From: Bugulina stolonifera
Lineage: Eukaryota > Bryozoa > Gymnolaemata > Cheilostomatida > Bugulidae
Reading direction: 5' to 3'
DNA length: 64,000 nucleotides
NCBI GenBank assembly: GCA_935421135.1
Contig: OW285195.1
Span: 9,082,391 to 9,146,390, forward strand
Positions 46,901 to 56,450 of the stretch are shown in pieces. The notes under the pieces are model-generated. The model worked only from the letters and a program-made list of their open reading frames with translations. It did no database searches and was not told the origin of the DNA. The translations under genes and the position numbers were made by a program. Each line of letters opens with the position of its first letter. Positions within the stretch are counted from its first letter, which is position 1.

Positions 46901-48570
46901 CGTTCCATCCTTGCTGTCGACACTCCTCACAAAGCACTTGGCCTGCTCAAACCCCGGGACGTTAGAACATACAGATATGCTCAGTAACTCGTGTCTTGCA
47001 CTAAAAGTCATTGTGGAGGTGTTAGTTTGTAGGTTGTCTTTTGGCATGAAGCATTCAATATCATAGGTGATATAGTAGGGGTAGTATAAGAGGTCGGGGT
47101 TCACCACCTCTATTCCCGCCACTCGCTTGAGTTTTGTGAATATGGTTGGCGGGGGTCCAAACGTTCCACCAGGGAAAACAAACACCGATGCTTCCTCTGG
47201 CGAGCACTTATGTCGCCGTAGGCTGGACAAACGTGTGAAAGCGCCATCGCACAACTTGCAGGTGAAACATCTGGCAAACGAATCAACATTCTTTATCCAG
47301 CTGAAGTGTTTTTCGTACATGTTGACAAAGAGTTTACGGGCTTTGTTTCGTGCCCCAGATGACCAAACTATCGGAGCTACCCCCTCATCAGTTAGGCAGA
47401 AGACTATTATAGATATGTCAAAATGATCTTCCAAGGCCAGCAGATCACTCGCGCCCACCCCGGGAAAGTCTGACAAAGTTGATGAGGGTGGGGAAGAAGA
47501 TCTAGATTGTCTCATGTATTGTTTAAACAAGCGATGTGTTGTGGTCTGAGAGGGGCGATGACAGCAACATCCCTTCTTTGGGTCGCAGTTACAGTCATAC
47601 ATCATGGCCAAACATCTAAAGAAACACAATTTGTCTGGGTAGGGACGGGCACCTCCTCTGGCCCAAAAGTCTACATCTAGTGCTATCACATGTCGGTTGT
47701 TAAGTATGTAGTCTGGGAGTTTGCTCACTACACCACCCACCTTGCCAATCTCTAGGAGTTTATAGATGTAGAATGTCAAATTTGCAATGTGACGTAAAAC
47801 CCAAGCGGTGTTCGGTCTCCTTTGTGCTGACCTCTCTCTCAAGTCGAGCTCCTGCACAGATTCGCAAAACTCTCTCATCTCATTCTCTGCTCTGATCAGT
47901 CTTGGCTTGGGGAAGAACGCGGCATTGTTGCTTGATGAGTGAAAGTAGCGCAACTCTCCACTGGTCTTATGCTCGAGGATGACTCCAGCGCTACAGTTAA
48001 TCTTCACAGTACAAGGTACTCTCTTCCACATCGCTCTCAATTTAGTCCACACCTCTTCATCTCCTTCATCTTCACATTCCCCTCTCCACACTCGAACGTT
48101 GAGAATGTCTTCTACAGGACGAGAGTGTATTGTGGACCTGATCGAGCTCCAATAGCGGGCTAGTAGCACCCCCATCTCATCCCCCTCTTCAGCTGTTGGA
48201 GGTTTGGACCAGAAAACATCATCAAACTTCTCTGCATCCCCCTCATCTTTTTCCGCCTTGGCCTCGCTATGAAATCGTCTCATGTGATGACCTAGCTTTC
48301 TCCTCCCATCAAAACATCCGCCACAAACCGGGCACTTGTGTGGGTGAGCCTGTGCATGCATTCTCTTCGTGTGCCTGTCTAGAGAAAACGCTGTTTTGAG
48401 AACCAGACCGCATAGTTGACAAGTGTGCTCGGCCTGACGAGAGCTCTCCCCCCCTATAAAAATACAAAATAGTAGGGTGTAAGTTATTCTTTTACCTCAT
48501 ACTACTATTAGCAATCCACAATTGTTACCAACTACCTCATTTAGCACTAACCTTTTTTACTTGTTGACAT
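43904..48570 (-). CDS. Polinton family B DNA polymerase (protein-primed type) with C2H2 fingers and OTU-like domain
   Basis: Exons, 5' to 3': 48570-48552 (19 nt, MSTSKK plus one base), 48453-44771, 44676-44585, 44471-43904. Phases match and the sum is 4362 nt (1453 aa). Intron 2 uses GC-AG (AAG before GCAAGT); the others are GT-AG. Seen, with model residues: C2H2 fingers near 17-39, 47-69 and 402-423; YPDKLCFFRC with Cys about 283 and EKHFSW with His about 389, resembling the D-x-x-C and His of OTU-like proteases found in some Polinton polymerases; exonuclease motifs DIE (about 471), FNSQKYD (606-612) and YNNLD (739-743); motif A DANALYL (about 871); HGCYWHGHEC (958-967); motif B LVGNSAYG (about 1178); PSVVGFVILQRAKLRM in the small exon; motif C DTDS (about 1278-1281); then KTYFCW and a C-terminal YFYGKRKVAEDGV. 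All catalytic motifs are present, so it could be active. Such enzymes replicate the transposon DNA; priming by protein is inferred from family. Confidence 0.9.
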
Positions 48571-48820
48571 CTCTGATCAGGTGCTGACTAGTAGGTAAGT
48601 GTCTCTGTTTAGTCTCTCTATAAAAAATATATAGTAGTAGGGTGTAAGTTAATTTTTTTTGTTTTTGGCTCAATAGCGTTATATACAATAGACACTTCAC
48701 AATTGCTGCCGATTACCCTATTTAGCACTAACCTTATGTTGTACTTGTTGACATCTCTGATCAGGTGCTGACTAGTAGGTAGCTGTCTCTGTTTACTCTC
48801 ACTCTGTTGACTAGAGGCTG
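48457..48820. repeat. Duplicated 5' region of the polymerase gene
   Basis: Two diverged copies of about 170 bp (roughly 48465-48630 and 48637-48805) share TTTAGCACTAACCTT, TTGTTGACATCTCTGATCAG and GTGCTGACTAGTAGGTA. The copy nearer the gene contains the usable start exon (CAT at 48568-48570 on the plus strand). The outer copy contains the same ATG but reads MSTSTT then TAA, so it cannot start the protein. Confidence 0.75.
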
Positions 48821-48910
48821 ATTGTTCATACTGCTAGAGTGAGAAACTCATACCTTAAATAGTAGTATTCAGTGGGCGGAGTCTAACCATTTCCCCACCC
48901 TTGGCAATAC

Positions 48911-49825
48911 CACCCCGATGTGAATCCGAAGCCTCCCGATGTGAATCCGAAGCCTCCCGATGTGAATCCGAAGCCTCCCGATGCACCCCGATGTGAATCC
49001 GAAGCCTCCCGATGCATCCCGATGTGAATCCGAAGCTTCCCGATGCATCCCGATGTGATTCCGAAGCTTCCCGATGCATCCCGATGTGAATCCGAAGCTT
49101 CCCGATGCATCCCGATGTGAATCCGAAGCTTCCCGATGCATCCCGATGTGAATCCGAAGCCTCCCGATGCACCCCGATGTGAATCCGAAGCCTCCCGATG
49201 CATCCCGATGTGAATCCGAAGCTTCCCGATGCATCCCGATGTGATTCCGAAGCTTCCCGATGCATCCCGATGTGAATCCGAAGCTTCCCGATGCATCCCG
49301 ATGTGAATCCGAAGCTTCCCGATGCATCCCGATGTGATTCCGAAGCTTCCCGATGCATCCCGATGTGAATCCGAAGCTTCCCGATGCATCCCGATGTGAT
49401 TCCGAAGCTTCCCGATGCATCCCGATGTGAATCCGAAGCTTCCCGATGCATCCCGATGTGATTCCGAAGCCTCCCGATGCATCCCGATGCACCCCGATGT
49501 GAATTGACACATCGGGACACATCGGGATGCATCGGGAAGCTTCGGAATCACATCGGGATGCATCGGGAAGCTTCGGAATCACATCGGGATGCATCGGGAA
49601 GCTTCGGATTCACATCGGGATGCATCGGGAAGCTTCGGAATCACATCGGGATGCATCGGGAAGCTTCGGAATCACATCGGGATGCATCGGGAAGCTTCGG
49701 AATCACATCGGGATGCATCGGGAGGCTTCGGATTCACATCGGGGTGCATCGGGAGGCTTCGGATTCACATCGGGGTGCATCGGGAGGCTTCGGATTCACA
49801 TCGGGGTGCATCGGGACACATTGGG
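48911..49825. repeat. Inverted-repeat (palindromic) 31-bp minisatellite between the two Polinton genes
   Basis: Left arm 48911-about 49500: about 19 units containing GATGTGAATCCGAAGCTTCC, 31 bp each (the first three about 21 bp). Right arm about 49510-49825: about 10 units in the opposite orientation (GGAAGCTTCGGAATCACATC). The centre is near 49505. Each unit itself contains the palindromes GAAGCTTC and GATGCATC. Both arms end outermost in the same variant (AGGCTTCGGATTCACATCGG), so they are true inverted duplicates. Because 31 is not a multiple of three, every frame is open and encodes the same rotating peptide; this is not coding. Confidence 0.92.
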
Positions 49826-49866
49826 ATTGGATAATAAAAAGGGAGGAGTCAAGAAATGAGCAGATG

Positions 49867-49873
49867 TATAAAG
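49867..49873 (+). promoter_or_regulatory. TATA box of the second Polinton gene
   Basis: TATAAAG, with an initiator-like TCAGCATT 26 nt downstream at 49893-49900 and the ATG at 49956. The spacing is that of a TATA-Inr core promoter. It lies just outside the palindromic minisatellite. Confidence 0.6.
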
Positions 49874-50641
49874 GGAGAGTGGGATCACAGTCTCAGCATT
49901 CAAAGTTCAGCACATCACTACTGTACAGGAACACTACTACAATAGTACATTATCAATGGATACTGACAACATAGTCCAGAACCAAGAAGAGTTATTTGCG
50001 GGCTTAACGGACTCACAAATGGATGGAATTATTGAAGAAGAAGAGTGCAGTCAGAAGAGGAAAGAAGAGGTGGATGCGTTAAAAGAGGCACGGAAGAAGG
50101 GGAAAATAATAGGAGTGGGGAGTCTTGCCCGAAAGGATCTTTCTAACATGGCGGACTCTCCGTCCTCCCCGGAGCGGGCCTCGGATAGGGGCGAGACCAC
50201 AACAACCAAGAAGAGGAAGAACCCAAAAGGAGATGAAATCTGTGCTAAGAAAAAAAAGAAACCCCAGGTGATTGTAATATCAGATGATGATGATGATGGC
50301 CACGGAGCCGATACGGCTACGGAAGAAATGGATGGTGGTGAGACGACGAAGGGAAAAAAAGCTACCAAGTCCCCTTGCAAGGGGAAGAAAAAGAGCGGGG
50401 GACTAAGCCTGGAGAAAGCTCGTGCAGTGGCGGCAACCCTAATGTAAGTAGCCCTATTCGTATATCTATAAATTACCGTACTATCTTTCTCCCGTTTAAC
50501 CACTTTGTCGGATCTATATACACCACTTTCATTATTGTAGGAGCATGGGAGCGGAGAAGAGGAGCTCTCTGCAGACAACGGTGAAGCTGTCGGAGCTAGA
50601 GCCAGGAACTGTGCTAGAAGTGAGTGGAGGTTCGGTGGTTG

Positions 50642-50646
50642 AAACG
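50642..50646. repeat. Left target-site duplication of the Gypsy element (AAACG)
   Basis: Identical to 55370-55374; both abut the LTR ends. Confidence 0.92.
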
Positions 50647-50880
50647 TGTTATAATGTAGAACATTATTTACTAATATCGTATTAATAGCTTTGTACAACA
50701 CTACTGATATTATTTTAATAGCCTTGTTTTGCTGGTGGTATTGTACACACACATCTTGGTTTAGTTTTAGTTTTAGTCTGACAGTCAAACATTCATGTAT
50801 ATCATGTAGGAACATAGAATAAATAGCAAACACAAAACCAACTCCTCTCTCAACTTATAGTGCAATATGACATTATAACA
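50647..50880 (+). repeat. 5' LTR of the Gypsy element
   Basis: TG...CA ends with short inverted termini (TGTTATAATG / CATTATAACA). AATAAA at 50818-50823 is the likely poly(A) signal within the LTR. Confidence 0.95.
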
Positions 50881-50898
50881 TGGTGTCAGGAAGAGGGG
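50881..50898 (+). promoter_or_regulatory. Primer-binding-site-like sequence of the Gypsy element
   Basis: TGGTGTCAGGAAGAGGGG begins immediately after the 5' LTR. A TGG start is expected for complementarity to a tRNA CCA end. Which tRNA is used cannot be decided here. Confidence 0.6.
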
Positions 50899-50950
50899 AG
50901 CTGGTTCACATGGATTACATTATTAACGGACTATAATATAAGAATTAACA

Positions 50951-53900
50951 ATGGCGGATGGTTTGCGCCCGCCCGGTAACTTTATTAGTTCTACTGGTAA
51001 CCCCAGTGAGAATTCACGCAGTTGGACGAAATGGTTAGAACAGTTCGACTACTACATGGTAGCAACGGAGAAGAGTGCTAAGTCGGGGGAGGTACAAGTA
51101 GCGACACTATTGACACTGCTAGGAGCACAGGGTCAGGAGATATACAGAACCTTTGACCTTACAGCAGATCAGAAAAAGGATGTCGCAGTCGTGAAAGGAA
51201 AATTCACAGCACACTTCGCACCCCAGGTAAAAACAGTGTTCGAACGATTTAAATTTCACAGTAGAATACAGCAACAAACGGAATCATTTGATGACTTTCT
51301 AACCGCACTGAGGTGTCACATAACGACCTGCAACTTCCATGAAGACGAAAAAGATAATGCTTTGATGGACAGAATTGTCGCAGGTATAACTTCGCAAACA
51401 GTACGTGAGGACATTTTTAACTTGGATGGTAACCCAGACTTAGATAAAGTAATACAACTTTGTCGCAGAGCAGAAGCCACAAAACAATACATGTCAGATA
51501 TGAAACCCGAAGCCCAGAAGTCCGTTCACGCAATACAACAGCAGCATACTCGAAAGCAGACCTACCAGAAGCCTGATAAGAAATCTACACAACAGACTAC
51601 AGACACTAACAATTGCTTAGTTAAGAACTGCAAATACTGTAAGACTGATCATCCCAGAGGACAATGCCCAGCATATGGCAAGGTTTGTAAAAGTTGCCAT
51701 AAGCCAAACCACTTCGCTAGAGCTTGCCGAAGCTCAGGTAAGACAGTTAGTACTTCTAAGACCAACACCAATGAACTAACAGAGATGCAGAATGATCATG
51801 ATGTGACATTTGCAGTAAATACTAAACCTAATACTACTAATGAATGGTGTATTAATGCTTTTTGTAATGACCTACCACTGCAATTGAAAGTAGATACTGG
51901 AGCATCATGCAATGTTATGCCTAAGAAAACTTTTGAATTTTTGTGTAGAAAATCATGTAGCACAGTTTCTTTTGATAAACATACTAAAGCACTTGTGACA
52001 TTTAGTGGTCACAAACTAAGTGTATTAGGTAGGACAACACTGCTGGTGGAAGTACACAAAAAATTCTACTCAATAGAATTCGTTATAGTAGACACATGCT
52101 CAGGCCAAACCACATTATTAGGGCTGCCCAGTTGTAAGGAACTAGGGTTAGTTAATGTCACAGATTCGGTGTCTGATTTGGTAGCTAGAGATTTTACAGA
52201 TGTGTTTCAAGGTCTTGGCAAGTTGCCATGCAGGCATGCTCTACAGTTGAAATCTGATCCTAAACCTGTCATTCATAGCGCACGAAGAGTGCCTTTCCGT
52301 CTCCGTGATAAGCTTAGAGAGACGCTTGATCACATGGTGTCCCAAGGCACGATAACCAAAGTAAGGCAGGCTACTGATTGGGTGCATCCCATTGTAAACG
52401 TGTTGAAACCCAATGGTTCTCTCAGAATTTGTCTTGATCCTTCGGAGTTGAATAAAAATCTGAAGAGAGAACATTATGCTCTACCCACTCCAACTGAGAT
52501 TTTTGCTAAATTGGGTCAGTCTAGGGTGTTCACTACTCTCGATTGTACATCTGGCTTCATGCAGATAGAGCTAGATCATGAGAGCAGTTTGTTGACCACG
52601 TTTGCCACACCTTTTGGTCGGTATAGATTTTTACGTCTTCCATATGGTATCTCCTCTAGCCCAGAAATATTCTCCAGAACAGTGACAGAGTTGTTCGAAG
52701 ATATCCCAGGTGTAGAATGCTATGTAGATGACATTTTGATACACGCTCCTACAGAGACGGAGCATGATGCTATCCTCAAGGCAGTGCTTGAGAGGTGTAG
52801 AGAGAGCAATCTAAAGCTAAATGAAGCCAAGTGTAAGTTTAGGCAGGCTGAACTTAAATACCTTGGGCACATTATCAGTGAGGGGAAAATCAAAGCCGAT
52901 CCGGCCAAAGTAGAGGCTGTAGTTAATATGCCTCCACCCCAGTGCAAGGAGGATATTAGACGTTTTTTGGGTATGGCTACCTATCTGGCTAAGTTTTGCC
53001 CTAATCTATCAGAGTTAACAACTCCGCTGAGAGATTTAACGAGAAAAGATGTCGAGTGGTCTTGGACTGACATACATGCTCAGTCTTTTGAAAATCTAAA
53101 ATCAGTCATAGCCTCATGTCCCACTCTTAAGATTTTTGATCCCCTACTACCATTGACATTGTCAGTTGATGCTAGTCAGCATGGTATGGGAGCTACCATT
53201 CTTCAAGAAGGACAACCAGTAGAATATGCCAGTTGTGCATTAACAGAAACTCAGCGTCGCTATGCTCAAATTGAAAAAGAGTTCTTAGCCGTTCAATTTG
53301 GCCTGCGGAGGTTTCACCAGTACATTTATGGCCAGCATGTCATAGTGGAGACAGATCACCTTCCTCTGTTGTCCATTGTGAAGAAAGGTCTGAATGACTT
53401 GAGTCCTAGATTGATGAGAATGAGGTTGCGAAATCAAATATATGATTACTCGTTAGTATACAAGCCAGGAAAAGAGCTTGTATTGGCTGATACTTTGTCT
53501 CGTGCATTCCTAGCCGAACAGAGTTGTGATGGTGCAGAGTTGTTGCAAAACAATGATTTTGAACAGATTCAAGCAGTCACACAGGGAATTTTGACAGGTT
53601 CAACCTTTAAGGGTAGATTGCAAACAGCTGTAAAATCTGACCCTACTATGCAGATATTGATCTCTCACATTGAGGACGGTTGGCCTATGCAGAAGAAATT
53701 TTGTCTAGATATTTTGAAACCCTATTGGACAGTGAGACATGACCTTACTGTTTATGATGGTTTGATATTGAGAGGTAATCAAATTGTAATTCCTGTCTCA
53801 ATGCAGAAAGAAGTGGCAAACCTGATACATGCTGGTCACCTAGGCACCAGTAAGTGTATTGAAAGAGCCAAATGTGCAGTCTACTGGCCAGGTTACCATA

Positions 53901-54955
53901 GCCAGATCAAGGACTTAGTCGATGGTTGTGGAATATGCCAAGAGAACATGAGAGCCAATGCATCCACTAATCTTGAATATTTTGAGATCCCTGAATATCC
54001 CATGCAGTCTGTCAGCATGGACGTTTTTGAGTTGAATGGTGTTCAATATCTGGTGACAGTTGATAGATATTCTAAATGGCCCTGTTGCAATGAGCTCAAG
54101 ACAGGCAGATCAAGCGAAATGATTTCTTTGTTGAGAAGACAATTCCTAGACTTTGGGAAGCCAGAGATTCTCATCTCTGACAATGCGACATGTTTCACAT
54201 CCTATGAATTCAAATGCTTTATGGAGGATAATGGAATTAAGCATGTCACCACCAGTCCATATTATGCACAGTCGAATGGATTAGCCGAGAGAATGAACCA
54301 AACTATAAAGAACAGTTTGCGGAAAGCTTTTGAGTCCAACCAGTCTCTGTTTGATGTGTTATTCACCCTTCGTTCTACTCCTATTGGTGACAATTTACCA
54401 TCACCAGCAGTTCTCTTGCAAGCTAGAAATCTAAGAGGGGGCTTACATTGTGCACCAGCACAACTGAAACACAAGCACCTTAACTTGAATGAGATTGAGG
54501 ACATTTTTATGAAGCGCCAGGCGAGAACTACCTTTAACAGTAGTACAGGCAAGCCAGCAGTGCAGTTTTATGTTGGTTTAAAAGTTTGGTTGAAGCTAAG
54601 TCATAGGAATTGGATTGAGGGCGAGATTGTTGAGCTAGCTCAAACTCCTAGAAGTTTCTATATACAGTTGAATGATGGCAGGGTGTTTAGAAGAAATCAG
54701 AAACACCTTAGGCTACGTAAACCAGTCAATACCAGTTCTAGTGAGAAAGTTAGTGTACAGCCATCCCAGGCAGCTATACCTGTTAGCCCTCCCAGTAATT
54801 TAGAGACTAGCCAAAGATCCCAACCCGCTAGCTCACAAGTTGTTAGTAACAGCACCAATAATACCCCTAGTGTACAAACCCAACCCCACTCTGGTCCACA
54901 CACTATAACAAGATCCGGCAGGGTCTCCAAGCCACCTGTCAGATATGGCAGCTAG
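50951..54955 (+). CDS. Gypsy gag-pol polyprotein, single intact frame
   Basis: 1334 residues from ATG (context ACAATGGCGG) to TAG with no internal stop. Order seen: a gag-like N-terminal region; two CCHC-type knuckles at about 227-259 (CKYCKTDHPRGQC, then CKSCHKPNHFARAC); aspartic protease with DTGA at about 315; reverse transcriptase with YVDD at about 591-594; RNase H with VDAS at about 739; integrase with an HHCC finger near 959-1000 and D, D, E at about 1023, 1076 and 1112; a low-complexity tail ending SGRVSKPPVRYGS, common at the end of metazoan Gypsy polyproteins. Gag and pol share one frame, so no frameshift signal is needed. Confidence 0.96.
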   Translation: MADGLRPPGNFISSTGNPSENSRSWTKWLEQFDYYMVATEKSAKSGEVQVATLLTLLGAQGQEIYRTFDLTADQKKDVAVVKGKFTAHFAPQVKTVFERFKFHSRIQQQTESFDDFLTALRCHITTCNFHEDEKDNALMDRIVAGITSQTVREDIFNLDGNPDLDKVIQLCRRAEATKQYMSDMKPEAQKSVHAIQQQHTRKQTYQKPDKKSTQQTTDTNNCLVKNCKYCKTDHPRGQCPAYGKVCKSCHKPNHFARACRSSGKTVSTSKTNTNELTEMQNDHDVTFAVNTKPNTTNEWCINAFCNDLPLQLKVDTGASCNVMPKKTFEFLCRKSCSTVSFDKHTKALVTFSGHKLSVLGRTTLLVEVHKKFYSIEFVIVDTCSGQTTLLGLPSCKELGLVNVTDSVSDLVARDFTDVFQGLGKLPCRHALQLKSDPKPVIHSARRVPFRLRDKLRETLDHMVSQGTITKVRQATDWVHPIVNVLKPNGSLRICLDPSELNKNLKREHYALPTPTEIFAKLGQSRVFTTLDCTSGFMQIELDHESSLLTTFATPFGRYRFLRLPYGISSSPEIFSRTVTELFEDIPGVECYVDDILIHAPTETEHDAILKAVLERCRESNLKLNEAKCKFRQAELKYLGHIISEGKIKADPAKVEAVVNMPPPQCKEDIRRFLGMATYLAKFCPNLSELTTPLRDLTRKDVEWSWTDIHAQSFENLKSVIASCPTLKIFDPLLPLTLSVDASQHGMGATILQEGQPVEYASCALTETQRRYAQIEKEFLAVQFGLRRFHQYIYGQHVIVETDHLPLLSIVKKGLNDLSPRLMRMRLRNQIYDYSLVYKPGKELVLADTLSRAFLAEQSCDGAELLQNNDFEQIQAVTQGILTGSTFKGRLQTAVKSDPTMQILISHIEDGWPMQKKFCLDILKPYWTVRHDLTVYDGLILRGNQIVIPVSMQKEVANLIHAGHLGTSKCIERAKCAVYWPGYHSQIKDLVDGCGICQENMRANASTNLEYFEIPEYPMQSVSMDVFELNGVQYLVTVDRYSKWPCCNELKTGRSSEMISLLRRQFLDFGKPEILISDNATCFTSYEFKCFMEDNGIKHVTTSPYYAQSNGLAERMNQTIKNSLRKAFESNQSLFDVLFTLRSTPIGDNLPSPAVLLQARNLRGGLHCAPAQLKHKHLNLNEIEDIFMKRQARTTFNSSTGKPAVQFYVGLKVWLKLSHRNWIEGEIVELAQTPRSFYIQLNDGRVFRRNQKHLRLRKPVNTSSSEKVSVQPSQAAIPVSPPSNLETSQRSQPASSQVVSNSTNNTPSVQTQPHSGPHTITRSGRVSKPPVRYGS

Positions 54956-55124
54956 ATTTTGTTCACCACCAGTGTTGTCAACAAGCAATCATTTTTGGTC
55001 ACTTATATCATGCATAGTTCTAGTGTATAAACATTATGATTAGCTCACTCATACAGCTTTATTATTTTAGTTGGCAAGTTGTGCAATGCATGCTAGAGCT
55101 AAGTTGAGTAATTATTTTTATCTT

Positions 55125-55135
55125 GAGAAAGGAGA
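55125..55135 (+). promoter_or_regulatory. Polypurine tract of the Gypsy element
   Basis: GAGAAAGGAGA directly abuts the 3' LTR, where plus-strand DNA synthesis is primed in this class of element. Confidence 0.8.
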
Positions 55136-55369
55136 TGTTATAATGTAGAACATTATTTACTAATATCGTATTAATAGCTTTGTACAACACTACTGATATT
55201 ATTTTAATAGCCTTGTTTTGCTGGTGGTATTGTACACACACATCTTGGTTTAGTTTTAGTTTTAGTCTGACAGTCAAACATTCATGTATATCATGTAGGA
55301 ACATAGAATAAATAGCAAACACAAAACCAACTCCTCTCTCAACTTATAGTGCAATACAACATTATAACA
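55136..55369 (+). repeat. 3' LTR of the Gypsy element
   Basis: Same length and ends as the 5' LTR with about two substitutions. Confidence 0.95.
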
Positions 55370-55374
55370 AAACG
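55370..55374. repeat. Right target-site duplication of the Gypsy element (AAACG)
   Basis: Matches 50642-50646. The host frame resumes in phase directly after it. Confidence 0.92.
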
Positions 55375-56043
55375 GCATTCGGAAAAGCATTCTTAGCCAG
55401 GGCAAGCTATGTGGATGACAAGGGGATGAGACATTGCATCAGCTTTCACACCAACATTCGTCACGCCATGCCCAAGCTAGCGGATGTCAAAGAAGAGGAG
55501 CTAAAGGACCTTACCCTTCCACCTAGGATCATGGTGTACTTGGGACAGCAGGAGACCGCTAAAGGACAAAACACATTCAACCGTATCGAGAGCGTGTGCT
55601 CCCTGCCAGGAGCAGCCATGAAAAAGCTGGCCGGTGACTTGAGAAAGAAGACCTTGGCCCAGTTGGAAGAATTTTTTCGAGTGCAAACGCTATCTTCCTT
55701 CCCCGTTGGTTCTGTGCTGGTGGTGACCGCGCTCCGACCCACATACGTCCCAAGATGCGGTGATGGTGATAATGCGAGCAACTCCATTGCCACCTACGAG
55801 TGCCGGATTGGAAACGAAGAAAAAAAGGGAGAAGTCTTCCTTCCGGGACGTCTGGCAGTTTCGATGAAAGAGCTCCTCCCCTCCGTGATGGTGTACAAGG
55901 GACAGAAGACTTCCAAGAGCGGGAGAACATTCTACGATTGTGCCATTCTAGACTCCATCCTCGGCGAGCGTCTCCTCCCCGCCACTGCACAGTTTTGAGG
56001 CAAAAACTTTTGTCATTCACACTCATTCGTGTCTACTTATCAA

Positions 56044-56440
56044 TTGATTTTATATTATTACTCTCAAACTCGTGTATCGTTAGCCTTACTCATATTTTTC
56101 ATAGTCGTATATCGGTTTTTATCGATTGATTTTATATTATTACTCTCAAACGTATTGAAAATTAAAACAAACTCGTGTATCATTACCCTTACTCATATTT
56201 TTCATAGTCGTATATCAAGTTTTTTATCGCTTGATTTTATATTATTACTCTCAAACGTATTGAAAATTAAAACAAACTCGCGTATCATTACCCTTACTCA
56301 TATTTTTCGTAGTCACATATCAAGTTTTTTATCGATTGATTTTATATTATTACTCTCAAACGCATTGAAAATTAAAACAAACTCGCGTATCATTACCCTG
56401 ACTCATATTTTCATAGTCGTATATCATCTATTCTAGAATA
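56044..56440. repeat. 105-bp tandem repeats beside the right Polinton TIR
   Basis: Four units, each starting TTGATTTTATATTATTACTC, at 56044, 56126, 56231 and 56336. The first spacing is 82 bp and the others 105. Each contains CATTACCCTTACTCATATTT, which resembles the inner edge of the TIR (CATTACTCTAACCCGTATTT at 56451), so the array may have grown from the TIR border. Open frames through it are artefacts. Confidence 0.88.
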
Positions 56441-56450
56441 CATCACACAC

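Larger units (their letters stand above)
50647..55369 (+). mobile_element. Complete Ty3/Gypsy LTR retrotransposon nested in the Polinton
   Basis: 4723 bp with 234-bp LTRs beginning TGTTATAATG and ending CATTATAACA, a 5-bp duplication AAACG, a primer-binding-like site directly after the 5' LTR and a purine tract directly before the 3' LTR. The LTRs differ at about two bases near the 3' end (AATATGAC against AATACAAC), indicating a young insertion. One uninterrupted gag-pol frame lies inside; there is no env-like frame. All structural requirements for retrotransposition appear present. Confidence 0.96.
49956..55998 (+). pseudogene. Second Polinton gene, unrecognised, split by the Gypsy insertion
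   Basis: Segments: exon 1 49956-50443, intron with GTAAGT and TTGTAG, exon 2 50541-50646, interrupted by the retrotransposon and continuing 55375-55998. Without the insert and one copy of its duplication the frame is continuous at 1218 nt (405 codons). The first 160 residues are charged and disordered: an acidic start, lysine-rich nuclear-localisation-like runs (GDEICAKKKKKP), and VIVISDDDDD, which matches a SUMO-interaction motif with acidic tail. The C-terminal 200 residues look globular and contain two similar segments, MVYLGQQETAKGQNTF and MVYKGQKTSKSGRTFY. I do not recognise the family. Position opposite the polymerase in a shared divergent arrangement suggests a DNA-replication or DNA-binding role, by inference only. 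In this copy the gene is presumably inactivated. Confidence 0.7.

Noticed and set aside
48911..49825. Regular short direct repeats that could suggest a CRISPR array
   Set aside because: Units are contiguous with no unique spacers, are arranged in inverted arms, and lie in a eukaryotic transposon.
48855..49974. Several 80-240-residue overlapping frames on both strands (HREASDSHRDASG-type)
   Set aside because: All are readings of the 31-bp palindromic minisatellite; the unit is not a multiple of three, so every frame stays open and gives the same rotating peptide.
50051..50833. 260-residue minus-strand frame across the orphan gene and 5' LTR
   Set aside because: Opposite strand of a real exon plus LTR; the related minus-strand frame at 55062-55322 is the same LTR sequence.
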